From the NCBI GenBank assembly GCA_946887295.1, contig CAMPKP010000039.1, positions 1 through 23,694 of the forward strand: a DNA stretch of 23,694 nt, given 5' to 3'. Made by a program: the position numbers and the translations under genes. Below the pieces are notes generated by a model that saw nothing but the letters and a program-made list of their open reading frames with translations, was not told the origin of the DNA and did not search any database. How positions within the stretch are numbered: position 1 is the first letter of the stretch; each line of letters begins with the position of its first letter. Of this stretch, positions 1 through 7,149 are shown piece after piece. The stretch is from an uncultured Gemmatimonadota bacterium. GTDB lineage: Bacteria; Gemmatimonadota; Gemmatimonadetes; Gemmatimonadales; GWC2-71-9.

Positions 1-902
1 ACATGGTGCACGGTCACCCCTTCGGGCGGATTGCGCAGCTCCCGGGCGGCGCCCTCCTCCACGAACCCGATCTGCCAGAAGTGCACCCGCCCCCTCAGCT
101 CGGGCCGCTCGCGAAGGGTATGCGCCAGCGATTTCCACAGCGGATGGGGTGCGCGGCGGAGCTGGCCGGTATGCACGATCGAGAACGGCGGCAGGGGGGC
201 GGGCACGACGCCGAGAAAATCGTCCTCGTCGTAGCCGTTCTGGATGACGTGAAAAGGCGGGCGACGACTGGAGGGGATGCGGGAGAGAGCGTGCTCCATG
301 ATACGGGGGTCCACGGCGACGACGGCGGCGGCGGCGCGGATCATCCCGGCCTCCAGGCGCCGCTCGAACTCGGCCAGCCGGGCCGGGCGGTGCGGCGCGT
401 GGTGGTAGGCGGTCCACGAATCCCTGAAGTCGGCCACGTAGGGAAGCCGCAGGCGCGACGCGACGGTATGGGCGATGAGAATGGCCGTGGGCGGGAACGA
501 CGTCGCGACGATGGCGTCCCAGCGGGCCGCGCGGGCCCGGCGGAGCGCCGCGCGGACGGCGAACGGATACCACAGGAGCTGCGAATCGGGCACCAGCCAG
601 GACTTGGGATGCAGGGCCCCGCGCCTGGGCGCGCCCCGCCCCGTCGGCTTGCCGCCGGGCCCCCTCGCGAGGCCGCCGTAGAAGAGCGAGAACTCGGGCG
701 CTCGGGCGCGGATGACCTCGACGCCGGGCACCTGGTCGAGCAGCTCCGGATCCTCCGGAAGCCCCACGGTGGCCCGCGCACCGGTGAGCACCGTCGGCCG
801 CCAGCCGAACTCGGGGAGGTACTTCGCGAGCTTCGTGGCACGCTCCACCGAGACGTGGCTGGTGGGCGCGAAGTTGCGGGTCACGAGAAGAACGTTGCCC
901 AT
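1..902 (-). CDS. GT4-type glycosyltransferase, 3' end beyond window
   Basis: This frame is open from an ATG at 902 to the left edge (300 codons) and has no stop in the window, so the protein is C-terminally truncated here. It starts MGNVLLVTRNFAPTSHVSVE, the usual opening of GT-B glycosyltransferases with an N-terminal acceptor-binding Rossmann domain. Later come VADFRDSWTAYHH, a DFRD motif typical of this group, and VIQNGYDEDDF, the family's 'NG(Y/F)D' segment at the domain junction. Family knowledge suggests it transfers a sugar from a nucleotide donor to a lipid-linked or polysaccharide acceptor at the cytoplasmic membrane face. The start lies 5 bp after the stop of the upstream glycosyltransferase, so the two are probably co-transcribed with the flippase. 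Donor and acceptor cannot be told. Confidence 0.85.
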   Translation of the reverse strand, partial: MGNVLLVTRNFAPTSHVSVERATKLAKYLPEFGWRPTVLTGARATVGLPEDPELLDQVPGVEVIRARAPEFSLFYGGLARGPGGKPTGRGAPRRGALHPKSWLVPDSQLLWYPFAVRAALRRARAARWDAIVATSFPPTAILIAHTVASRLRLPYVADFRDSWTAYHHAPHRPARLAEFERRLEAGMIRAAAAVVAVDPRIMEHALSRIPSSRRPPFHVIQNGYDEDDFLGVVPAPLPPFSIVHTGQLRRAPHPLWKSLAHTLRERPELRGRVHFWQIGFVEEGAARELRNPPEGVTVHH

Positions 903-907
903 CGCGG

Positions 908-2113
908 CTACCCGGCGGCCTGGCGGGCGAAGCGGCGGGCGAGCTCGTCGGCGACGTGAGCGACGTCGAACTCCTCCTCGATCCGCCGCCGCCCCGCCTG
1001 TCCCAGCGTGGCCCGAAGCTCCGGCGAGACGAGCAGACGCTCCAGCGCATCGGCGAGAGCACCCGCGTCGGCCGGGGGGATCACCATTCCGGCGCCGCCA
1101 TCGAGCAGCTCGATCTGTCCGCCGGTCGCCGTCGATATGACCGGGACACCGTGGGCCATCGCCTCGATCAGCGCCACGCTGATCCCCTCGTGCAGGCCCT
1201 CGCCGAGGTCAAGGCTGGGCAGCGCCACGCAGTCCACCCGTTGGTCGCCGTATAGCCGGAGCAGCTCGGCATGCGGCACGGCGCCGAGCATCCGGACCCG
1301 CTCGCCGAGCCCCAGCTCCTCGATGCGCCGGGCGATGACGTCCTCGTCCGGCCCGTCGCCCGCCAGCAGGATCTCGAACGGGACTCCCCGCGCCATCAGC
1401 GTCGCGGCTGCGTCGAGCAGGTACCGCTGTCCCTTCACGGCCACCAGCCGCGCCGGGCAGAGCACCACTGGAGTTGCCCGCGCCGGCGGCTCCAGGGCCG
1501 TCGACGGCGGCAGCCGGACGCCCATGTGCAGCACGGTCGCGCGAGTCATGGCCCTGGACCCCACGAGCGGCCGAGCACGGTCCAGCATCTGTCGCGCGAT
1601 GAAGCGACCGAAGCGGGCGGACTTCAGCTTGTCGGCGAGCAGATTGTTCAGCATCACGTCGTAGCGGTGCGCGGTGAAGCTCCAGGGGATGTCGCTCACC
1701 GCGCTCGCCCCCATCGCGATGGTGGCGGTCAGGTGGGCCCAGTGCGCGTGGATGTGGTCGGCGCCCCAGGCCCGCGCCAGCCGCGCGACCCACATCCCCT
1801 GGGCCGTCGCGATCACGTTGGAGAACGCCCGGCGCCTCGGTCGGGTCCGGCGCAATCGCCAGAACGCGCCCAGCACCCGCCGGGGCCGGTGGAGCAGCGC
1901 GCTCGCCACCGCCCCGGCGATCTCGAGGCCGTGAGGCAGCACTCGCGTCCGGGGCACGATCGCTCCCACGTCGTCGTGCACGATGGGATCGGCGGAAAGC
2001 CGGGGGACGACCAGCAGCTCGTGACCGCGCGCGAGCAGCGCCTCGACCTCCGGGACGACGAAGGACTCGCCCTGGCCGAACGGCAGGCGCTGGGTCAGGT
2101 ACAGGATCCTCAT
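908..2113 (-). CDS. Glycosyltransferase family 4 protein, exopolysaccharide cluster
   Basis: This 401-aa protein begins MRILYLTQRLPFGQGESFVV. The same frame stays open upstream to 3574, but that extension is antisense-like and lies over the flippase gene. The ATG at 2113 overlaps the flippase stop by ATGA, which fixes the start. It has a GT-B fold: an N-terminal domain with HAHWAHLTATIAMG (about 122-135) and FTAHRYDVM (146-154), then a donor-binding domain with ARLVAVKGQRYLLDA (221-235), AGDGPDE and HEGISVALIEAM. The last carries the E-x7-E motif (E309, E317) of retaining GT4 enzymes. Known family members use UDP- or GDP-sugars in capsule, O-antigen and exopolysaccharide assembly. Its neighbours support that role; the sugar is unknown. 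Confidence 0.92.
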   Translation of the reverse strand: MRILYLTQRLPFGQGESFVVPEVEALLARGHELLVVPRLSADPIVHDDVGAIVPRTRVLPHGLEIAGAVASALLHRPRRVLGAFWRLRRTRPRRRAFSNVIATAQGMWVARLARAWGADHIHAHWAHLTATIAMGASAVSDIPWSFTAHRYDVMLNNLLADKLKSARFGRFIARQMLDRARPLVGSRAMTRATVLHMGVRLPPSTALEPPARATPVVLCPARLVAVKGQRYLLDAAATLMARGVPFEILLAGDGPDEDVIARRIEELGLGERVRMLGAVPHAELLRLYGDQRVDCVALPSLDLGEGLHEGISVALIEAMAHGVPVISTATGGQIELLDGGAGMVIPPADAGALADALERLLVSPELRATLGQAGRRRIEEEFDVAHVADELARRFARQAAG

Positions 2114-3645
2114 GAGGTGCCGGCCGCGCCCGGGTCGGCGCTCAGATGGAGAAATCGCGGCCCCGCCGCCGAGCGGGCGAGGATCGCGTAGTAGGCGACG
2201 GCCGCCAGCACTCCGGCCACGAGGGCCACCCGCTCGCTGCCGGCGTAGAGCGCCAGAGCGACCGGCAGGAGGCACGCGGCGGCCAGCGCGAGCAGGCGAG
2301 CCGCGGGGTCGAGCAGGCGCCCCACGGAGCTGTGACCCGCGAGCAGGAAGCGGGCGATGGATGCGCCCGCGATCACCACACCGCTGGCCGAGAGCAGCAC
2401 GACCGCGAGCATCGGCGAGCCTCGCTCCGCTCCGATGAGCAGGGCGCCGAGCCGAAGCACGAACTCGAGACCGCTGAACGCCAGCGCCGAGCCCTGCCAC
2501 TCGCGCACGCTGAGCAACCCGCTCAGCGGGTTGCTGACGAGCCAGAGCGCGAACCAGGGCGAGAGCACCTGCGCATAGCGGCCGGCCTCCTCCCAGCGAC
2601 TTCCCAGGAGGACCGCGAAGAGCTGCGGTCCCGCGAGCCCTACCGCGACGAAAGCCGGCAGGCCCGCGGCGAAGAGACCGAGCGCGGTGCGCTCGGTGAG
2701 CCGGCGGAGCCGCTCGGGTTCCCCCGCGAGCGTGGCGGCGCGCGAGAGGAAGACCTGCCCCACCGCCTGCGCCACCAGCATGGTGGGCAGGACCAGCATC
2801 TTGTAGCTGAGCGAGTAGAGTCCCGCCGCGGCCGCGCCGAAGGCGGCGGAGAAGACGAGCGAGGGAAGCTGCAGGCTCCCCACGTTGAAGAGCCCCGACC
2901 AGGTGGTGAGCAGCGGGAAGCGCCGATAGCGGACCGCCACCGCCTTCAGGCCCGCCGCGGTGACCCGGGCCGGCGGCCGGGTCCGGAAGGCAGCGAGCGC
3001 GAGACCGCCGGCACCCGCCACGCGTCCGATCACGTCGCCCACGATGAGTCCCAGCGGGCCCGCGCCGCCGAGACCCAGGGTGATCTGCGTGGCTACCTGC
3101 CCGACGCCCTGGCTCAGCTTGGTGCGTGCGACCCGACGGAACTCCCGGCGCCTGATGGCCCAGTAGGACAGCGCCTGATAGGTCCCCGCGCCGATGAAGC
3201 CGACCGGGATCAGCCACAGGTAGCGCCGGAGCGAGGGCACGTTGACCGCCGAGACGAACGCGTCTCCCCAGACCCATATGAGCAGCGTGACCAGCGCGGC
3301 CATTCCGGCGAGGATCGCCAGAGTGAGCGCCAGCAGCGAGCCGGCGGTCTCTTCGTCCTCCGGCAGGGGAATCGCCGTCTCGTAGCGCAGCGATGCGAGA
3401 ACGACGAGCACCGCGAGGGTCGAGGAGTAGACCGCGAGAGCACCGTAGTCGGCGGGGGTGTAGAGCCGGGCCAGTACCGGCACCGTGAGGACGAGCAGCA
3501 GCTGCGCTGCTGCCGTTCCCGATGCCAGCGTCACGACGCTTCGCGCAAACCCGCCGCCGGCCAACGAGCGCCACTTCAGTCCCTGGGGAGGATGGGGTTC
3601 AGGCGTGGGCTCAGCGGGCGTGGGCTCAACCATGGTGCGTGTCAC
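2110..3645 (-). CDS. Polysaccharide/lipopolysaccharide flippase (MOP superfamily, Wzx-like)
   Basis: This 511-aa, strongly hydrophobic protein has about 12-14 predicted membrane segments. Its beginning is typical of polysaccharide biosynthesis flippases: SGTAAAQLLLVLTVPVLARL followed by YTPADYGALAVYSS, the 'Y(T/S)P(A/E)xFG' signature of this group. Such proteins move undecaprenyl-linked repeat units across the inner membrane. The start is either GTG 3645 or ATG 3633; neither has a clear Shine-Dalgarno sequence. The first 30 residues are a Pro/Thr/Glu-rich cytoplasmic tail built partly from a duplicated 15-bp unit. The two glycosyltransferases follow with a 4-bp overlap and a 5-bp gap, giving a short polysaccharide operon transcribed away from the helicase. 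Confidence 0.88.
   Translation of the reverse strand: MTRTMVEPTPAEPTPEPHPPQGLKWRSLAGGGFARSVVTLASGTAAAQLLLVLTVPVLARLYTPADYGALAVYSSTLAVLVVLASLRYETAIPLPEDEETAGSLLALTLAILAGMAALVTLLIWVWGDAFVSAVNVPSLRRYLWLIPVGFIGAGTYQALSYWAIRRREFRRVARTKLSQGVGQVATQITLGLGGAGPLGLIVGDVIGRVAGAGGLALAAFRTRPPARVTAAGLKAVAVRYRRFPLLTTWSGLFNVGSLQLPSLVFSAAFGAAAAGLYSLSYKMLVLPTMLVAQAVGQVFLSRAATLAGEPERLRRLTERTALGLFAAGLPAFVAVGLAGPQLFAVLLGSRWEEAGRYAQVLSPWFALWLVSNPLSGLLSVREWQGSALAFSGLEFVLRLGALLIGAERGSPMLAVVLLSASGVVIAGASIARFLLAGHSSVGRLLDPAARLLALAAACLLPVALALYAGSERVALVAGVLAAVAYYAILARSAAGPRFLHLSADPGAAGTS
3602..3628 (-). repeat. Two-copy 15-bp direct repeat in flippase N-terminus
   Basis: The 12-base string GGCGTGGGCTCA occurs at 3602 and again at 3617, a 15-bp period. 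On the coding (minus) strand this gives the repeated pentapeptide EPTPA/EPTPE in the flippase's N-terminal tail. The unit is in frame and could gain or lose copies without breaking the gene. The tail lies before the first membrane helix, so length change is likely tolerated. Confidence 0.7.
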
Positions 3646-3695
3646 GACTGTGGTCCATCACGGCCCTACAATGCAACAGCCAAGCCGCCGCGGTG

Positions 3696-3709
3696 GTGAC
3701 AGGTGTCAC
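3696..3709. promoter_or_regulatory. Perfect-arm palindrome in divergent intergenic region
   Basis: GTGACAGGTGTCAC has perfect 6-bp arms around a 2-bp centre. It lies between the divergent flippase and helicase starts, about 40 bp upstream of the helicase's candidate -35 box and about 50 bp upstream of the flippase start. A second half-site, GTGTCAC, occurs at 3639-3645 over the flippase GTG. Dyads of this geometry are common dimeric-repressor or activator sites. No regulator can be named. Confidence 0.4.
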
Positions 3710-3748
3710 AGGGAGAGCGGTGGGACCTCCGCGGTCGCCCGCGCACCG

Positions 3749-3777
3749 TTGCCCAGCCCACCGTTCGCCTCTATGCT
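3749..3777 (+). promoter_or_regulatory. Candidate sigma-70 promoter for the DEAD-box helicase gene
   Basis: TTGCCC (3749-3754) and TATGCT (3772-3777) are separated by exactly 17 bp. Each matches 4 of 6 consensus bases. The expected transcript start near 3784 gives a leader of about 64 nt before the TTG at 3848. The in-frame ATG at 3773 would fall inside the -10 box, which argues against that ATG as the start codon. Confidence 0.4.
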
Positions 3778-3836
3778 TCGCCTCCGATCTGATCATCTGT
3801 CGCCCGCCCTCGGCCCGGTCCGGCCGCCCCGAATCC

Positions 3837-3841
3837 AAGGA
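3837..3841 (+). promoter_or_regulatory. Ribosome binding site supporting TTG start at 3848
   Basis: AAGGA lies 6 nt before the TTG at 3848. The in-frame ATG alternatives upstream have no comparable site. This decides the helicase start. Confidence 0.6.
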
Positions 3842-3847
3842 ATCCGC

Positions 3848-5152
3848 TTGCCGTTCACCTCGCTGAAACTCCATCCCAATCTCCTCAAGGGCATCAAGGA
3901 GCTGGGCTTCGTCCGTCCCACCCCGATCCAGGCCGACGCCATTCCGCCGGCGCTGACCGGGCAGGACGTGCTGGCCTGCGCGATGACCGGAAGCGGCAAG
4001 ACCGCGGCATTCCTGCTTCCCATCCTGCAGCGCCTGATGGACCGCCCCCGCGGCGTCACCCGGGCGCTGGTGCTCACGCCGACCCGCGAGCTCGCGGCCC
4101 AGATCCTGGAGGACCTGAACGACCTGGCGGTCCACACCCCGATCACCGGGGCCTCCGTCTTCGGCGGCGTCGGCATGGGCCCGCAGGAGCACGCCTTCCG
4201 GAGCGGCACGGACGTGATCGTCGCGACGCCCGGCCGCCTGATGGACCACTTCCGCTTTCCCTACGCCCGGCTCGCGGGACTCGAGATCCTGGTGCTCGAC
4301 GAGGCCGACCGGATGCTCGACATGGGCTTTCTTCCCGAAATCCGGAAGATCCTGAAGCACCTCCCGCCGCCGGCACGCCGGCAGACGCTCTTCTTCAGCG
4401 CCACCATGCCGGACCCGATCCTCACGCTGACCCGCGAGATGCTCCGCAATCCGGTCAGCATCAACCTGGAGCGGCGCTCGACACCCGCGGTGGGAATCAC
4501 CCACGCCGTCTATCCGGTGCCGCAGGAGCTGAAGACGGCGCTCTTTCTCACGCTGCTCCAGCGGGGGGAGATGCGGGAGGCGCTGGTCTTCACCCGCACC
4601 AAGCACCGGGCCGACCGCCTGGCGAAGTACCTGGTGCAGCACGGCATCGCGGCCGACCGCATCCACGGCAATCGATCGCAGCCACAGCGGACCCAGGCAC
4701 TCGCCGGCTTCAAGGACGGGAGGTACCGGGTACTGGTGGCGACCGACATCGCGGCCCGCGGAATCGACATCGAGGCCCTCGGGCACGTGGTGAACTTCGA
4801 CGTGCCCAAGGTGCCCGAGGACTACATCCATCGGGTGGGCCGGACGGCGCGGGCGGAGGCCATCGGCGACGCGTTCACCTTCGTGGCGCCCGACGAGGAG
4901 GAGGATCTCCGACGAATCGAGCGGACCCTGGGGAAGCGCTTGCCGCGGGTGATCGTCCCCGACTTCGACTACGCCGCCAAGGCCGGTGCACGGCTGGAGA
5001 TCCCGATCGCGGATCGCATCGTGGCCATCCGCGCGAAGAAGGCCGAGGACCGCGCCCGGGGCGAGGCCAGGGCGAGACGCCGGGTGGCCAACGGGACGGC
5101 GGAGCAGACCCGTCGCCGGCCTCGCCGGCCCGGTGGCGGAAGAGAGCGGTGA
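3848..5152 (+). CDS. DEAD-box ATP-dependent RNA helicase, RhlE-like
   Basis: From the TTG start the product is 434 aa, beginning (M)PFTSLKLHPNLLKGI, the usual opening of RhlE-like helicases. All core motifs are present: Q motif GFVRPTPIQ (20-28), motif I AMTGSGKT (45-52), Ia PTRELA, Ib TPGR (127-130), II DEAD (151-154), III SAT (184-186), V ARGID and VI HRVGRTAR. The C-terminus is an Arg-rich tail of about 30 residues, as in helicases that bind structured RNA nonspecifically. Family members unwind short RNA duplexes in ribosome assembly, mRNA decay and cold adaptation. The frame is open about 120 codons further upstream, but that part is low-complexity, overlaps the promoter region and lacks family similarity. 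It is divergent from the flippase gene, and the next gene starts 45 bp downstream. Confidence 0.95.
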   Translation: MPFTSLKLHPNLLKGIKELGFVRPTPIQADAIPPALTGQDVLACAMTGSGKTAAFLLPILQRLMDRPRGVTRALVLTPTRELAAQILEDLNDLAVHTPITGASVFGGVGMGPQEHAFRSGTDVIVATPGRLMDHFRFPYARLAGLEILVLDEADRMLDMGFLPEIRKILKHLPPPARRQTLFFSATMPDPILTLTREMLRNPVSINLERRSTPAVGITHAVYPVPQELKTALFLTLLQRGEMREALVFTRTKHRADRLAKYLVQHGIAADRIHGNRSQPQRTQALAGFKDGRYRVLVATDIAARGIDIEALGHVVNFDVPKVPEDYIHRVGRTARAEAIGDAFTFVAPDEEEDLRRIERTLGKRLPRVIVPDFDYAAKAGARLEIPIADRIVAIRAKKAEDRARGEARARRRVANGTAEQTRRRPRRPGGGRER

Positions 5153-5197
5153 TCGAACGCCTACGGAGCACGGCTCCACGAACCCGAGGGCATCGGC

Positions 5198-5572
5198 ATG
5201 AAGTTCATGCTCCTGATCTACAACGACAGCGCACTGCTCGACTCGTTGCCGCCGGACCAGCCGGACGCGATGATGCGGGAGTGTCTCTCCCACGCCGATG
5301 AGCTCCAGCGCAGCGGGCACCTGATCGAGTCCCGGATGCTCGACGTCGCTGCGACGGCGAAATCGGTCCGGATCCGGGGCGGCCGCGTGCGCGCCACAGA
5401 CGGACCGTACGCCGAGGCCAAGGAGGTGTTGGGAGGCTTCAACCTGATCGAGGCGAGGGACATGGAGGAGGCGGTGCGGATCGCGGCGGAGTTCCCCTGG
5501 GCCCGGACCGGCTGCGTCGAAGTCCGCCCGGTGCAGGACATCGGCGCGGTGCGGGACCGCGTCGGCGCATGA
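5198..5572 (+). CDS. YCII/DGPF-domain protein
   Basis: This 124-aa protein begins MKFMLLIYNDSALLDSLPPD and has the conserved TDGPYAEAKEVLGGF stretch of DGPF-type YCII proteins (about 67-81). These are small alpha/beta-barrel, ferredoxin-like proteins of uncertain function, often encoded next to ECF sigma factors. No sigma factor is adjacent here. A weak GAGGG site precedes the ATG. The stop overlaps the start of the serine hydrolase by ATGA, so translation of the two is probably coupled. Confidence 0.9.
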   Translation: MKFMLLIYNDSALLDSLPPDQPDAMMRECLSHADELQRSGHLIESRMLDVAATAKSVRIRGGRVRATDGPYAEAKEVLGGFNLIEARDMEEAVRIAAEFPWARTGCVEVRPVQDIGAVRDRVGA

Positions 5573-7149
5573 TTCGATCGCTCCTCCGGCTCAGCCGCGT
5601 CCTCCCTGCCCTCCTCTTCGTCACGCCGCTCGCCGCGCAGAAGGCGCCGCCCACCTTCGACGCCTACGTCCGCCGGGTGATGCGGACCTTCACGGTGCCT
5701 GGGCTGTCGGTGGCGATCGTGAAGGACGGGAAGGTGGTGCTGGCGAAGGGCTACGGGGTGCGCCGGATGGGCGATCCCGCACCTGCGGACGAGCACACCC
5801 GCTTCGGCATCGCCTCCAACACCAAGCTCTTCACCGCGACCGCGCTCGCGCTCCTGGTCGAGGAGGGCAAGCTCGAGTGGGACGCGCCGGTGATCCGCTA
5901 CCTCCCCTGGTTCGCGATGCACGATCCCTACGTGACCCGCGAGCTCAGCATCCGCGACCTCCTGGTACACCGAAGCGGGCTCGGCCTGGGCGCCGGCGAC
6001 CTGCTCTGGTGGCCGCCTTCCACCTACGACCGGAAGGAGATCGCCCGCCGGCTCCGGTACATACCGCCGGCGACCTCGTTCCGGAGCGCCTACGCCTACG
6101 ACAACGTGCTCTATACCGTCGCCGGCGAGGTGATCGAGGCCGTGTCGGGCCAGGTATGGGAGGACTTCGTGCGGACCCGCATCCTTCAGAAGGTGGGGAT
6201 GACGGACAGCGACGTGCTCCACTCCGGTGCGGGCGAATCGGGCAACATCGCCGGCACCCATGCCGAGGTGGAAGGGACGGTGCGCCCGATCGCTCCGTTC
6301 CTGAGCGACAACACCAACCCGGCCGGCGGGATCATGGCCGGCGCCGCCGACATGGCCAAGTGGCTGATCGTGCAGCTCGATTCCGGAAAGGTGGCGGGCG
6401 GCGGACGCCTCTTCTCCCCGGGGACCACGACCCAGCTCTGGCGCGACGTCACCCCGACACCGATCGGCGATCCGCCCGACGGGCTGCCGCACCTGCGCCC
6501 ACACATGGCGGGCTACGCCCTCGGCCTCAACGTTCGCGACTATCGGGGCCGGACCCTGCTGCAACACACGGGAGGGCTGCCCGGCTACGTCTCGAAGGTC
6601 GCGATGATCCCCGAGCTCCGGCTCGGAGTCGCCGTCCTCACCAACCAGGAATCGGGCGTGGCGTTCGAGTCCATCGTCTACCAGGTGCTGGATCACTACC
6701 TCGGCGCCAAACCGCCGGACTATCCCGCGGCCTACCAGCGGCTGCAGCAGAAGGGCCGGGAGGAGCTCCGGGCGCTGGACCGCCAGGCGTCGGTGACCCG
6801 GGATTCGACCTCGGGCCCGTCGCTCCCGCTCGAGCGATACGCCGGCACCTATCGCGATGCCTGGTACGGTGACGTGACGATCGCCCTCGAGGAAGGCGGG
6901 CTGGTGATCCGCTTCACCAGGAGCCCGTCGCTGGTGGGTGACCTGATCCATTGGCAGCACGACAGCTTCCTGGCGCGCTGGCGTGATCGCGAGCTGCGCG
7001 CGGATGCGTACGCGACCTTCTCGCTCGACTACGACGGGAGCATCGAGCGGCTCAGGATGGTGCCCAGCTCTCCGGCAGTCGATTTCAGCTTCGACTTTCA
7101 GGACCTGGTGCTCCGCCCCGTGAGCACCGGCGCGCGGACCACACCTTAG
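5569..7149 (+). CDS. Secreted serine hydrolase, beta-lactamase/PBP-like, with C-terminal DUF3471-like domain
   Basis: This 526-aa protein has an N-terminal signal peptide (Arg-rich start, hydrophobic VLPALLFVTPLAA, likely cleavage near residue 23). The class C beta-lactamase fold follows: SxxK as S83-N-T-K86, YxN as Y177-D-N179, and HTGG at 333-336 in place of KTG. The region after about 400 (PLERYAGTYRDAWYGDVTI) matches the C-terminal beta-rich domain, DUF3471 type, found in many such esterases and peptidases. Family members include D-aminopeptidases, esterases and true beta-lactamases; motifs alone cannot separate them. The HTG variant is common in non-beta-lactamase members. The gene is coupled at both ends, by ATGA to the YCII gene and TAGTG to the amidohydrolase, suggesting linked expression. 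Confidence 0.92.
   Translation: MIRSLLRLSRVLPALLFVTPLAAQKAPPTFDAYVRRVMRTFTVPGLSVAIVKDGKVVLAKGYGVRRMGDPAPADEHTRFGIASNTKLFTATALALLVEEGKLEWDAPVIRYLPWFAMHDPYVTRELSIRDLLVHRSGLGLGAGDLLWWPPSTYDRKEIARRLRYIPPATSFRSAYAYDNVLYTVAGEVIEAVSGQVWEDFVRTRILQKVGMTDSDVLHSGAGESGNIAGTHAEVEGTVRPIAPFLSDNTNPAGGIMAGAADMAKWLIVQLDSGKVAGGGRLFSPGTTTQLWRDVTPTPIGDPPDGLPHLRPHMAGYALGLNVRDYRGRTLLQHTGGLPGYVSKVAMIPELRLGVAVLTNQESGVAFESIVYQVLDHYLGAKPPDYPAAYQRLQQKGREELRALDRQASVTRDSTSGPSLPLERYAGTYRDAWYGDVTIALEEGGLVIRFTRSPSLVGDLIHWQHDSFLARWRDRELRADAYATFSLDYDGSIERLRMVPSSPAVDFSFDFQDLVLRPVSTGARTTP

Noticed and set aside
2114..3574. N-terminal extension of the glycosyltransferase frame upstream of 2113
   Set aside because: It overlaps the flippase gene in another frame, has low-complexity Arg/Gly/Ala composition, and ends at a clear family start in an ATGA overlap. 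It is a shadow, not a fusion.
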